Shown here: one piece after another, positions 46,097 to 57,714 of the stretch
How positions within the stretch are numbered: the stretch's first letter is position 1
Layout of the letters: the number at the start of each line of letters is the position of its first letter
Assembly (NCBI GenBank): GCA_001179505.1
Contig: CDMY01000254.1
Span: 43,005 to 107,004, forward strand
Origin: Vitrella brassicaformis
Taxonomy: Eukaryota; Sar; Vitrellaceae
DNA length: 64,000 bases
Direction: 5' to 3'
The notes under the pieces: generated by a model
Told to the model about the DNA's origin: nothing
Databases searched by the model: none
What the model saw: only the letters and a program-made list of their open reading frames with translations
Made by a program: the position numbers and the translations under genes

Positions 46097-48868
46097 TCAG
46101 TCGTCGGCTATTCGGTAGGCGGCCGGGAGGCGCGTCCTCAGCACTCCCTCCATCGAGTCACGAACTACCTCAACCCTGTCAGTTCTCTGCCTTTCTACGA
46201 TGTCTTTCTCTCCCGGCCTCACTTGGGCCTCGCTATCTCGATTCCACGCCCTTCTCACTGCACTCCCCTGTTCCCTCTCTGTGTCTGCATCTCTATTCCG
46301 AAACACGGGCTTCTCCCCCCGTCTGCTCTCCTCTGCCATGAAAGACTGAAGCTTCTCCTCGTAGCCTTGTACTCGCAGCGGTCGAATGTCGATGCCTAAC
46401 ATTTTCCTCCACGCTAGCAGGCTGCGGACCTCAAAGCTATCACCGATGATGACCGCGGTGCCACCCGCCCCCTGACGTCCCGTTCGGCCTGATCGACGCA
46501 AGACAGCACAACACTTTCTCTGTCATCATCTGCCAATATCTATTGGTACCTCCTACCCGCGAGGTGCTGGTACTCATCTGGTGTGCGAGGCCTTCCCAGC
46601 ACGAACACCATGTCGACCTGCACGATTCCAAATGGCACATTGCCAGTTGTGTACTCTTTTGCATCGTTCTCCGTCCATGCTTCACCTGGTTGAAGTGCAG
46701 CCCTCGCGCCCCATCCATCGACGCGACCAAGAGAGGCGGAGATGAGTTTTTGTCGACAACCGTATTGTCAATCCTCTCCTGAAGCGCTGCATCAGGGACA
46801 GCTTCCTCACCGTCTTGCTTCTTGAATCGGCCCTTGAGCTCCTGGTGCTTGGCCAGCGCCTCCTGTGAAGTCTTGACGCGAAGGTCCCTCGTCTTCTTCT
46901 TGAAGCCGCTGTGGAAGCCGAGTGCCTCGTGCAGGGGCATGGTGTCCTGAATAGGCCAACACGCATTCGTCGGGATCGCTTCACGGTTGGCCCGTATCCT
47001 ACCTGAAACCCCTGTGTCTTCAGGAAGTGAGTCAGGGACCGCACAGAGTGATGGGGTGCGAGGAATATCAGGGGCCTGGAGGGCTTGAGCGTCCTCAATG
47101 CCGCAACCAACCCGTTTACCTTCGCACCTGGAGAGCAGACACTACACTCGTGCTGTTTTATCCGTGGATGTCTCTTTCCTGTCTGCTGTGCATACCCAGA
47201 GTGTTGTTGGTGAGCGGGAGGAAGAAATGCTCAATGGTGTCGGGTACACCTACAGCGCGAGAGTGCAGATACTCCTCCACCTCGAACGGCCTGAACACAT
47301 ACGGAACAAAGAGCACGATGCACGACCAGGGAGACAAGTCTCTGGTAAGCGCACCGTATGAGTAGTGGCCCCCCCTTGTCCACGTCCCTGACACCCATCA
47401 TGTTAGCCAGCTCGCGACGCAGCGGGCGTCCGATCGTTGCCGACGCCGCTATCAGCTGAACGGACTGACGTAAATGACGAGACGTCTCTAGCACAGCCTG
47501 AATGCACACAGGGACGCACAAGTGCCCAAGTCGTACTACGCTGGGTGGTCTGCCGGTCCGTGTGTAATGTACCTGCGCAATGACGGTCGCAGGTCTTGGG
47601 TGCTTCTTGCGGACCTCTTTGTCGCGCAAAGTGGCATAGCGACCTGTGAACAGAACAGAGACACACCTGCGTCCCTGCATTGTGGGTTTCCTCGTCCTCA
47701 GCACCACCTACCCAGTGGTGACACCAGTCTGTCCACTTCATCCATGATGAGGTGCCTGACGTTTTGTAGCAACCGGTGCGGCTTCACACGCGCTAGGTGA
47801 TGATGCTGGGAAGACGCAGTGGAGTCGTAGCGGAGAGCGCGCAGGAGCGACGTGGCGGTGCCAACAACATACGGACAGGACGTCCTGACAGGACAACCAA
47901 ACGGCTGTATTGGAGACCCGGCATCTGCGGATGCGGCTCACCTCAGAAGCGTTCGCTCAAGGGGCAGATTCTCGTCGTCGATCACCAGATGCACGAGATC
48001 TGGCCGTTGAAGTGGATCATTTGATCGACTGCCCGTCAAGGCACCCTCAAGTTCCAATATCTGAACACAAAACACAGTCACATGTCCCGTGATGCAAGAG
48101 CCCGTGTATTAGGCTAACCTCTTGTGCAAGCTGGATGGCCAGCTCTCGTGTAGGAGCGATGACGAGCGTCTCCATGGGAGCCCGCTCCCTCGCCGCCCCT
48201 CTTGCCCGCCTCGCTTGAGCCAGTCTCCTGACCATGAGGGGCAGGAGGAACGCCAGTGTCTTGCCCGACCCCGTCTCGCTGTGGAGCAACACATCCTCTC
48301 CAGAGAGTATGAGGTCCATAGAGGCCCGCTGGATGGCAGTCGGTGAATGGATGTTGCGGCCTCTCAAAACAGAGGCGACGGGACCCGGCAGCTCCAGTGA
48401 GCCGAACGACATAGGCCGACCGTCTTGTTTGTTGTGAGGTTGGGGACGCGTCGGGATCGGAACGGCGGGGGGCTCTGAGTGCGGCTGCGAGACCCCAGGT
48501 AGTGGCGAGGTCTCCATCTCCGTTCTTCTCAGGTCCGCCAGTCGATGTTCGAAGGTCTTCTTGCGTCGCTGCCGCTCGCGCCAGGTGACAGGAGGCGTTG
48601 CAACAGAGGTGCTGCTGCTGCTGGACATGAATACTCCTGATCTCCTGACATGCCGACAGTCAGTGCTGGCTGCTGACGGAAAGCCGTCGGCGAGAGGCCA
48701 ATTGGGGGAGGTTGGCAGAGTGAAGGCGTGTGTACGGCTGAGGGGAGCCATAGCACACGCAAGTGCAGTGAGGCAGCGGGAGGAGCGCCATCTCTGCCGG
48801 GGCGCATGAGATGCACAAGTATGTCGCTGATCCACGCTGTCTGCGGTCGTTGCAGCGTCTGATTCCAT
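46097..48868 (-). CDS. DEAD-box-type RNA helicase with a DEVD motif II
   Basis: SF2 helicase. The start is taken at the ATG at 48868 (MESDAATTADSVDQRHTCAS); an internal ATG at 48751 (MAPLSRTHAFTLPTSP) is an alternative, and either N-terminus is Ser/Arg-rich and could be an organelle-targeting leader. Motifs in order: Q-motif region (HSPTAIQRASMDLILSGEDV), motif I SETGSGKTLAFLLPLM, Ia APTRELAIQLAQE, motif II HLIMDEVDRL (DEVD instead of DEAD, 47731-47742), motif III AASATIGRPLRREL, Ib and IV regions (LIFLAPHHSVRSLTHFLKTQ), LLVASMDGARGLHFNQV, then MVFVLGRPRTPDEYQHLAGR and RSGRTGRQGAGGTAVII (motif VI), and a charged C-terminal tail. About twelve introns. Head-to-head with the signal peptide peptidase gene. 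Confidence 0.85.
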
Positions 48869-49013
48869 GCCGTGTTGGACTCGTAGATCAGAAGTCTGAT
48901 CACGTGCTTCCGATTTTTGCGAGCTCAAGTAGCAGATCTCCCTCCCCTGGGATTACGCGTGCACGTCGGGTTCGGCGGTGGTTGGGTACTTGGAGGAACA
49001 GAAGATCGACACA
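48869..49013. promoter_or_regulatory. Divergent promoter region, helicase / signal peptide peptidase
   Basis: 145 bases between the divergent ATGs at 48868 and 49014. No TATA-like element is seen. If the helicase starts at 48751 the shared region is 262 bases. Confidence 0.4.
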
Positions 49014-51001
49014 ATGGTGCCAACCAACGGCCAGCTGTTCATGCTGGCGAACGGCATTCTCGGTGGGTTGGTGGTGCTGACGAACTTCGTGCTGCTGCCA
49101 ATCATCCTGCAGATGATCCTCTACGCTGCCACCATCATCTACATCGGAAGCCACCTCTCGCTCAAACTCAAAGAGGTGCGGCGCGACACGTGTACCACAG
49201 ATCTGCCACGTGTGTGTCTGTGAGCACAATTCTCTGGTGCCTGTAGACTGACCCAGTCACTGGCGAGAAGCAGATGGGAGAGTCGATGAGCCAGAAGGAT
49301 GCCATGATGTTCCCAATCATCGGATCGGTGTCCCTCGTCACTCTGTACAACACGCCAGACAGCAGACACGTGCCAGCACCGACTGCAACTTCGTTTGTCG
49401 GTTGCTTCTCAGGTACGTTTTTTACAAGTTTCTGTCGCCGTACTGGGTGAACCTGCTGCTGACGACATACCTGTCCATCCTGGGCATCGCAGCGCTCGCA
49501 GCCACCATCTCGCCGGTTCTCGAAAGGGTGAGTACCAATGAAGGATGTGTCTGTCGTCTGCGCCTTGCGTCATGTCGTTGGCTTGCGTTGGCTTTCCGGC
49601 CTTGTCTTGCAGGTGGTGCCCATCCCTGCAAAAGTGTTGGACCGCAAGTTCCACATCACCTTTCAGCTGCCGGGCCCGCTGAAGCGAAAAGAGGGTGAAG
49701 AGCACCCGAGGGAGGGACACATGTGACTTGTAGAGTCATTCCTGATTTCAGGTCCGCATGACTTCCGTTTCACCGTGTTGGACATCGTGAGTCACGTGGT
49801 GTCGCTGCTGGTGGCCATCGCATGGCTGGTCACCAAACACTGGTGCCTGCACAACATATTCGCCATCGCATTCTCCATACAGGCAAGCTAGGCCAAGTCG
49901 TGCACCCGTGTGACTGTGCCCGTCCACGTGTCTGGGCTGCGTTGTCTGTCTGTCTGTCTGTCTTTGAGTACAGATGATCTCTCTCGTATCACTGGGGAGA
50001 TTCCAAGTCGCATTCATTCTGTTGGTAATGACACTATGGACGAAGCACTTCTTGCAAAGCACGAGTATGATTGTGTCGAGTCCCTCCTCTGGTCCCCCAG
50101 AGTGGTCTGTTTATTTATGACATCTTCTGGGTCTTCGGAACCGACGTCATGGTCACTGTCGCTAAAGTGAGAACACTCAGGAGCCACACATGAGCGTTTG
50201 TCATCTGCACATCTGTCTGTGGGTATGTCAGTCGTTCGAGGGCCCGGCTAAGCTTGTTTTCCCGGTGTCGTTTGACCCGTGGAAGCAGTCCATCCTGGGC
50301 CTTGGGGACATCGTCATACCGGGGATATTCATAGCCATGTGCCTCAGGTGCGCGTCGCACCCCCACGAACCGACCAATGCACGCGATTGTCTGGACGGTT
50401 CATTGAACAGATTTGACCAGCATCTGTTTGAGGAGGGTCTGGAGGGGGCTCCGGTCAAGAAAAAGGACGACGTCATAGACATACACCAGGTACCATTTTT
50501 CAGCATGGAGCACGCCGCGTGTGTGTGATGGCGTTTCTTTGTGCGTCATATAGGGTTTCCACAAGGTCTACTTCACCAGCGCCATGGTTGCTTACTGTCT
50601 GGGTCTGGCAACCACTGGGGCGGTCATGTTCGTCTTCCAGGTGAGACGACGAGCCGAAGACGACAGGGAGAACGCATTGACGTCTAGTGTGCTTGTGTTT
50701 GCAGCACGCCCAGCCAGCTCTCCTTTATCTGGTGCCGTTCTGTCTTGGCGCTCTGCTCCTCACCGCAGTCATTAGACGAGAGTGGTCGCACGTGTAAGCA
50801 CCCCACAGATAAGCGGACGCAGGCAGTGGTTTCGAGCTGTGTATTTGTGACGCCGTCCGTGGTGGCTGGTGCAGGTGGACATACAAAGAGGAAGAGGACA
50901 ACAAGGATGATAAGAAGGAGGCCACCGATGCCGACACAGCTGCTGAGGGCACACAAGATGACAACGACGAGTCGTCCATGGAGAGCAAGAAGAGCCAGTA
51001 G
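49014..51001 (+). CDS. SPP: Signal peptide peptidase (GxGD intramembrane aspartyl protease)
   Basis: ER membrane protease that cleaves leftover signal peptides within the bilayer. The ATG is at 49014. Nine or so TM segments are spread over about ten exons: GILGGLVVLTNFVLLPIILQ, MFPIIGSVSLVTLYN, YWVNLLLTTYLSILGIAALA, FTVLDIVSHVVSLLVAIAWL and others. The catalytic motifs are intact: YD in FIYDIFWVFGTDVMVTVAK (50116-50121), GLGD in ILGLGDIVIPGIFIAMCLR (50298-50309) and the PAL motif in QPALLYLVPFCLG (50714-50722). The C-terminus is acidic and lysine-rich, ending ESKKSQ at a TAG at 51001. Its presence fits the many secretory-pathway enzymes nearby. Confidence 0.92.
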
Positions 51002-51104
51002 CTCAGCCTGTGTGACCAATGTGAATTTGTGTAGGCGCATGCTAATTAATGTGTGCTGACGGTCTGTTGGGCCTGTTGGTTGTTGCTGACGGTCTGATTT
51101 TAAT

Positions 51105-52951
51105 TCATCGCCAAACATAACCCATGTCCACGTCTCTGGCGTGCGCAGCATACCGGCACAGATGGCACGCGCTGTGGGGGCTGTTGAGCTCCAACAACTC
51201 GTAGAAGGCCCGAGAGGGGCCGACCTGATGCGAGAAAATAGCGCAGCTTCTCATGCTTTCCTTCCTGTACCCTTTTCCATTCCAGATATTCGTCGTATTC
51301 ATCGTCATGATTGTTGAGGTAGGACAGATAGTCGGCCAAGGCCTGTGAACAGAATCGAGGCTGCCTTCCTCTGTCCTGTCGATTTGTCCTGTCAATGCAG
51401 GCCCGTCTGTACCTTGGGCGATGCGAAGTCTTCCGCGACGACGTAGCTGTGCGGATGGGGGGCGAAGAGGTGGTAGTTGTTCTTTCGCGACTTGACGATG
51501 GGCACGGTGCCGGCAGCCAGCGCAATCCCAAACTTCTCGGTGACGTAGTCAGGCGTGTCACTGTTCTCGAGCGCCAGATGGAACTTGAATGTCCTGATGA
51601 GCTCCATCTTCTCACGACAGTTGCGCAGCACGTCCTGCAGTGACCTGTTCCTTTTCCGCATTCTTTCGTGTGAGTCGGGCATTGGCTCGTCCATGTAGTC
51701 GCTCGCTTTCGCATTGTTGAGGCACTGGCCGAACGAATGGATGAACACGTGCTTGCCCAGCTCTTTCATGTATCTCAGGCGACCATTCCTTTCACGCGAA
51801 CAAGACAGAAAAATCTCTGCCTTGCGTTGGGTGTTTTTCTCTGTATCTCACTTGTCTTTCTTTCCGCAGTTTGACACGACGAGGCTGACAAGACGATCCT
51901 TCCTCTTGGCCCGTGGAGGCGTCATCCAGTGGAAGCTGAATATAGTCAGAGGTCACAAGAAAGAGACGATCATTGAGTTTTGGCTAACTCCAGAAATGTC
52001 TCAGGGTTCAGTCGGTCGTGTCCCAGGTAGATTCTCGGCACGTCGCTGTCGAGATGATACGTGGCCTTCAGGTCGAATTTCCTGTCTCAAACGAAGGGAA
52101 GCAATCATGTTTATTGCCATGCCGTTAGCCTCTGCTTACTTGAGATATTCCGGCCGGCTTAGGTCTGGAAACAGAGTGGAAGGCTCCATCGAACTCAGTG
52201 CAAAGTGCTGAGCAAAATTACTTAGAAGGTTACAGACTGTCTACAGATCTTCTCACCTGGTGTGACTTTTTTGCACCCTGCGCAACGAGAGTGTCGACTT
52301 CAGAGCCTTGATTGAACGAAAACAACACTAAATCGGCTGTCCCATTCCACAAAAACTGCCTGCAGCGAACACCCCTTCATATTATTCTTGCCAGTTCTTT
52401 CCACCTGACCTTTCTTTGGTGAGGTGGCAGGGCACGTCACACGGCATCCGTCTATCCTCGAGATAGCTCCCTATCCCCCGCCTTGTTCCCCATTCCAACA
52501 GCCACACAGGACGTGACTCAGTCACCGTGTAAAACTCCCATGATTTTTTACTGCTCAAACCGCTGAGCGGCGGCGGCCTTTCCCCGGCAGCGATAGCCTT
52601 GGCATCGCTGCACTTGTATCGGTAATCAAAGTAGTCGACCCACCGATGACGGCGAGGCCGGCGAGGATCACTCGGATCCAGGCGGTTCACCTTCGAACGG
52701 CCTGGCAAAGCGGGAAGTGTCGGTTGCTGACCATGGACGAAAGGCAATGGATGAAACGGACGGGGAAGGTGTCGCGAACACTCAGGCAGGCGGTCCTCCC
52801 TTAATAGGTCTTGTCTAAGCTGGCGGTACCGCAACGACGGGTAGATCCGTAGAAGATGAGCAGAAAAGGGGATAAGCAGCGACGCAATCAGAGCCGCGAC
52901 CAAAAGGACTGCCGGAGGAGGAGCTCCGCGCATTTTCGAGGGTAAGGGCAT
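51105..52951 (-). CDS. GT10 alpha-(1,3)-fucosyltransferase-like glycosyltransferase
   Basis: Golgi type II enzyme. The ATG at 52951 starts MPLPSKMRGAPPPAVLLVAA, then the rest of the anchor. A Pro/Arg-rich stem is followed by MPCDVPCHLTKERSGG, then (likely GC-AG intron) NGTADLVLFSFNQGSEVDTL, PSTLFPDLSRPEYLKFDLKA, VPRIYLGHDRLNPETFL, RLVSLVVSNCGKKDK, GKHVFIHSFGQCLNN and the family signature: FKFHLALENSDTPDYVTEKF and GIALAAGTVPIV, then NYHLFAPHPHSYVVAEDFAS and LADYLSYLNNHDDEYDEYLE. The ALENS...DYVTEK block binds GDP-fucose in the GT10 family. The C-terminus, LNSPHSACHLCRYA, is in another frame from the preceding exon, so a short intron or sequence error around 51230-51180 is implied. End about 51105. 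Confidence 0.82.
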
Positions 52952-53139
52952 TTTGTGCTTCTTTCCAAACACAATTTGGAAGGAAAGAGTTTGCGTAAAC
53001 TGAAAGTGTTCCGGTCCATGGGTTCCGGGCGGGAAGCGAGCGCATTGTATGCATGCACATTGTTTACACACAGCGCACATATGCACAAGTGCGATGAGAC
53101 ATTACAGCATGCATTTGGGTCTGTACAAGAGGGACACAT

Positions 53140-55547
53140 TCACTCAATATCATTGTTTGGATCGTTGAGACGACGATGAGACAGGACGTTCGTATTGCCC
53201 AGCCAGCCACCACTCTCTGAGATCCTTGAGCTGCTCTTGGTGCTGGTCGGCCACTTGCTCGGTGCCGTCCCAGCAGAAGCTGCAACGACGCCTGGAACGG
53301 ACGTTGAATTAAAACACGTGATGTCACACGAGATTTCTTCCCACCTTAGCGGCCCCCTCATTCCGCTCTTCTGTCTGCGTTGTCGTCCTGCTGTCCTGAA
53401 GCTGCTCTCCTCCATACATGTGCACGCTCTGTCGGGGAGGTCCACGTCTCTGGACGCTGTCGCTGATGTTAGGTCACGGTAGGCCAGGAGCACAGCATGC
53501 CAGTACTCTCGCAGCGCCGACGCAGACATATATTCGCGGAAGAACGACAAGGCGTTATCTGAAACGCATGGCCGCAATGTGCCGCCTGTCAAAGCAGTAC
53601 AGATTACCTGCCAGGCGCTTGGCCTCATGGTCGTTGTCTCGCAGCCATTCCACCTGCAGGAAAAGACAGACAGAGGGAGGCCGTCCGATGTCCCACGTCC
53701 TCAGCAATGTGTTACGTACCACTTCGGTGACATTATTTTCGTCGACGATGAGATACTCGTGGCCCGGGCGAGCCGCGGCGTAGAAGAACTCAATGGCGGG
53801 ATTCGCCCACCTCAAAACAGTCGCACCTAATGGGGTACGTCATTATACATCATGTCGTCCGGTGTGACTTACGGAAGTGCTGTTTTCGTCTCACCAAGTC
53901 CCATGATGTGTTGCAGGTGTCTAGAGTATGTGTTGGCGAGCTTGCCGGGCATCGACAACACGTATTTGAAGTCCGCAACATGCGAAATGTTTGCTGAACT
54001 GCCAAGGACTTCTCCGCTCGACACGCGAACGAGGTCTTCGTCGCTGAACATGTGCAAATCAGCCTATAAGATAAAAGTTTGCGGACGTTGCACACCGGTG
54101 TCTTGCACTATTTGCCTGCCCACCCATTGTTTGATGACATCGGCGTTTGGCTGCTGTCCGTCCACCCAGGCGACATCGAACACATCTTGCCGACGCGACG
54201 CCGTCAACACCAACTTAGCACGTTCAATGCCACTGAAATACGGACTGAACAACGAATGCGCATGGACAAGCGTGCAGGCAATCCAGAGCCAGACGTTGTT
54301 TTTACCCGCATGTTCCCCGGTAGAATGCCTTGGTCGTTCTCCTTTGCCATGGGTGCGACACGGCGAGCCGCATCAGCTCCTCCGCCCTGTCGCCCCACAG
54401 AGGCTGCATGATGTATCGCTGGCCCTCGGTAGTGTTAGACGCAGACGTGAGAGCACCGAAATAGATATTCGGTGTCAAGATGCACCCTGCAGATGACAGG
54501 CACATGACACGAAATATCTTGTGCATGTCCGGCCTACCTGGCATTTCCTGCATGCGTTTGACTGGGTCATCGCGCGTCGATCGCGTCATGCACAGGGCGG
54601 GGAGGGCCTTCCAGTTGAGGGAGTAGCGCTTCGTGTGCACCTCCTGGTGACGGTGGTAGTGTAGGTGCCCATGAGTCCTCCTCACACGAGCCCGCATACG
54701 CCTCAGGCTGACCCTGTGACTCGGCCCATGTGCGCTGGTTCGCGTCGCGTTGGTGGCCAGCAGGACTGTGTCAGAGCCCCCTTTGCCAGCATGCTGCTCA
54801 TTGTCGGATCTCAGGTAGCAGTTGCGTCCTACGATCGAAAAGCCGATGAACAGAGGCGTTCTGTCCGTCTGGTATCAAGTCGAATACCATCTTGTGTCGG
54901 GTCGAAGAGGAACATCATGTCAGGGAAATCATACTGCAAAACACGCAGACGCATGACCGTCATGTGATGGATCTTATTCATTCAGCTGCCTATGTACCTC
55001 TTGCACAAGACTTCGCATTGTTTCGTCAAACAGGGTGAACCTGAATATCTGGTTGCCGTAGAAGTCGTGCACCTGACGGCGAGAGTCACTTCGGAGACCA
55101 GTGGATATGCGTATTCATGTCGCTTCTTCAGTCACCTTAGAGTCAGGCAGATAGTAGATCCCTCCCTACCATGCCCACATTGCACCATCCCCGCAACGGG
55201 CATGAAGTTGCACGTTGCGCCGTTTGCGTGTACCTTATAGATGTAGACCGCCGCATGCTGACCTGTCCGCGTCCCTGTAAGACAACAGCACGGAGGCAAC
55301 AGATCATCCCCTTCTTTCCGTAAATCACCGCAGTATTCCAGGTCATCCTGTGAGATTTCCGCGGATGCAGATGAACGGAATGGGTGGATCTGCTGGTGAA
55401 TCTCCTCGTCAAGTACGTGCCTACATCACTCAGTCATATCCATTCCGTCGCGTCCGTTTGTCCTCCCACCTCATTCTTTCCTTACCAGGCCGGATGGGCA
55501 GTGACGAGGCCTAAGCCTATGAATGCAATCGTGAGAAGTCGACTCAT
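53140..55547 (-). CDS. GT90 / CAP10-like glycosyltransferase (POGLUT family)
   Basis: Secretory-pathway O-glucosyl/xylosyltransferase family. The ATG at 55547 encodes a clear signal peptide (MSRLLTIAFIGLGLVTAHPA); the intron is phase 2 and the next exon reads HVLDEEIHQQIHPFRS, then SQDDLEYCGDLRKEGDDLLP. Further exons: VHDFYGNQIFRFTLFDETMR, YDFPDMMFLFDPTQDG, NIYFGALTSASNTTEGQRYI, SHPWQRRTTKAFYRGTCG (family motif PW...K.(F/L)(Y/W)RG), DFKYVLSMPGKLANTYSRHL, RWANPAIEFFYAAARPGHEY, EWLRDNDHEAKRLAGN and FREYMSASALREYWHAVLLA. The CAP10-type helices near the end are well matched. About eight introns. The C-terminal 100 residues are poorly conserved and the stop (about 53140) is tentative. Confidence 0.75.
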
Positions 55548-55647
55548 AGTGTCATATGGATGGATCTTTAGTGCCTCGAAAAACCCTTTCCTAGGGTTTG
55601 GGTTGCGACGGCGACTTCCTCCCTTCCATCCCCCATCCTTGGCGAAA
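55548..55647. promoter_or_regulatory. 100-base divergent promoter, GT90-like / ribose-phosphate pyrophosphokinase
   Basis: The ATGs at 55547 (minus) and 55648 (plus) are only 100 bases apart, so transcription of the two genes must share this segment. The telomere-like CCCTAGGGTTTGGG near 55591-55604 is the only recognisable element; such motifs are known promoter elements in other lineages, but here its role is only a guess. Confidence 0.45.
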
Positions 55648-57038
55648 ATGTGGAGCCGGTCCGCTTGTCGTCTTTTGAGAGGCTGCGCAACTCACTCGTC
55701 AACAGCGCAGTCATCGGTGGCCGCATGCCAAGCAGCGACGGACTCGGCTCATCGTCTGGGTGTGACCAGCCTGCTCGTGGGTGCATCCGTCTGTGTGGGA
55801 GGCGCGGCGTGGTGGGAGAGGCAGCGGTATCGTCAGAGTGGGAGAGTGGCGCGCTGTGACATCAACACCAATGCCAATGCCAACGCCAACAATCACCGGA
55901 ACCCGCTGTGGCGGAGCCAGGAGCGCAAGCCCATCGAGAAGAAGATCGAGGAGTCGCTCATCTTGTCGGGCAACTCGAATGTGCCTCTGGCTGAGGGCAT
56001 CGCCAACCACCTGGGCAAGAAGCTCGGCTCCATCCAGCTCAAGCGGTTCGCCGACGGGGAGGTGTCGCTGCAGATCATGGACTCTTTGCGCGGCAAGGAC
56101 GTGTACCTCATCCAGCCCACATCGCCGCCCGTCAACGAGCACCTGATGGAGCTGCTCCTCATGATCAGCACATGCCGCCGCTCGTCAGCCAAGAAGATCA
56201 CCGCCGTCATCCCCTACTACGGCTACGCCAGGCAGGACCGCAAGCTCAGCAGCCGCGTGCCCATTTCTGCCGCCGACGTGGCCCGGCTGATCGAGACCAT
56301 GGGTGTCGACCGGGTCGTCGCCGTCGACCTGCATTGCGGCCAGATCCAGGGCTTCTTCGGTCCTCGAGTGCCCGTCGATAACCTCGAGGCACAGATCATC
56401 GGACTCGAGTATTTTTTGAACAAGAACCTCCAGAAGCCCATCATCGTGTCACCCGACGCAGGTGGCGTCTACCGCGCGCGCAAGTTCCAGGAGGGGCTGA
56501 TCTCACGGGGCATGGACGACGTCGGCATCGCCATGCTCATCAAGCAGCGTGCGGGAGCCAACAAGATCGACAGGATGGACCTCGTCGGGTCCGTCAGGGG
56601 TTCGGATGTCATCATCGTGGGTAAGCTAAATCGCACGCAAGGTGGGTGGGAGAACCGTGACATGTCTGTTGTGACATTCAGATGATATGATCGACACTGC
56701 GGGCACGTTGTGTGAGGCTGCTCGCGAGCTGCGGAAGCACGGGGCACGCCGCGTGTTCGCCTTCGCTACACACGGCCTGTTCAGCGGACCTGCACTCGAC
56801 AGAATCGAGGTTCGCACACATTGACCAAGGCGAATGAAGACACATTACACACTGATGGTGTTTTCTTCAGGCGTCTCCTTTGGAGGAGGTGGTGGTCACG
56901 GATTCGATCCCGTCCAACGACCGTGTGAGAAAGTGCACCCGCATCACGCAGCTCAGCATTGCGGTGCTCGTTGCCGACGCCATACGAAGGATCCACCAGA
57001 AGGAGTCCCTCCATGACCTCTTCCACACCCGAGCATGA
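55648..57038 (+). CDS. PRPS: Ribose-phosphate pyrophosphokinase (PRPP synthetase), organelle-targeted
   Basis: Makes PRPP from ribose-5-phosphate and ATP for nucleotide, His and Trp synthesis. The ATG at 55648 starts a basic, Ser/Ala-rich leader ([20 protein letters not shown]) with a hydrophobic stretch ([16 protein letters not shown]), which suggests mitochondrial or plastid import. The catalytic body starts around [20 protein letters not shown]. Conserved blocks: [71 protein letters not shown] and, across intron 56621-56681, the PRPP-binding loop [12 protein letters not shown] second intron is 56810-56870. Stop TGA at 57038. The large first exon is unusual in this intron-rich window. Confidence 0.95.
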
Positions 57039-57714
57039 GGATCCACGCATGAGGTGAGGAAATGAACATTGAGCGAGCACTCACCTGATGCGATCTGTTC
57101 CTGTCGTTTCCCAGGATGCGATTGAGAGAATGCGACGAGGAAGGTGTTGCCGCATCGATGGTGATGAGGTGTCTGACAGGGCCATGACTCGATATGGTGT
57201 GGATGCATGCAGAGGGCATCCAGTGGAATGGCATGCATGTCGTGTGTGCATGTGCGGCTGTGGGTGCATACGAGATGTGTTTCTGTGTTCGTCGGTCGGT
57301 TGGTGTAGTCACTGCAGACTCGAAGGGACATAACGTGATCGTTACGGATTGAATCAGACTCCGTTCGTGGCTCTGTTCACACGTCGCACACAACCGACGA
57401 CCAAGCGAGACACAATCACTTTGCGTCTTCTTTTGCCAACCAAGAGACGGTCATTCCGAGAAACATTCCCAACGAGAACTCCCCGACAAACATCCCAACG
57501 CATGAATCCATCAGCCACACATGAATGCATTCATCCATACCGACCAGCAGATTGTGGTGCGCCTTTAGATCGCACAGACAGACAGACAGACAGACGAAGA
57601 CAGACACATCAACCAATCAACCCAACGTATCCAAATAAAAAAGCCCTTCGCACTTTCTTGTGATCACTGGAAGCCGCGTTTGAGAAGAGAAAAACATAAT
57701 TAAAAAAAAAAACA
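57039..57714. other. Intergenic region
   Basis: No gene is seen. Contains (CAGA) repeats near 57577-57600 and an A-run just before 57715. The 3' part presumably carries the promoter of the SANT-like gene. Confidence 0.45.

Noticed and set aside
48950-51001. First impression of a Sec63-like ER translocation protein
   Set aside because: No DnaJ domain is present, while YD, GLGD and PAL motifs in the right order identify signal peptide peptidase.
55711-56142. Antisense frame inside the PRPP synthetase gene
   Set aside because: Shadow of a strongly conserved coding exon on the opposite strand.
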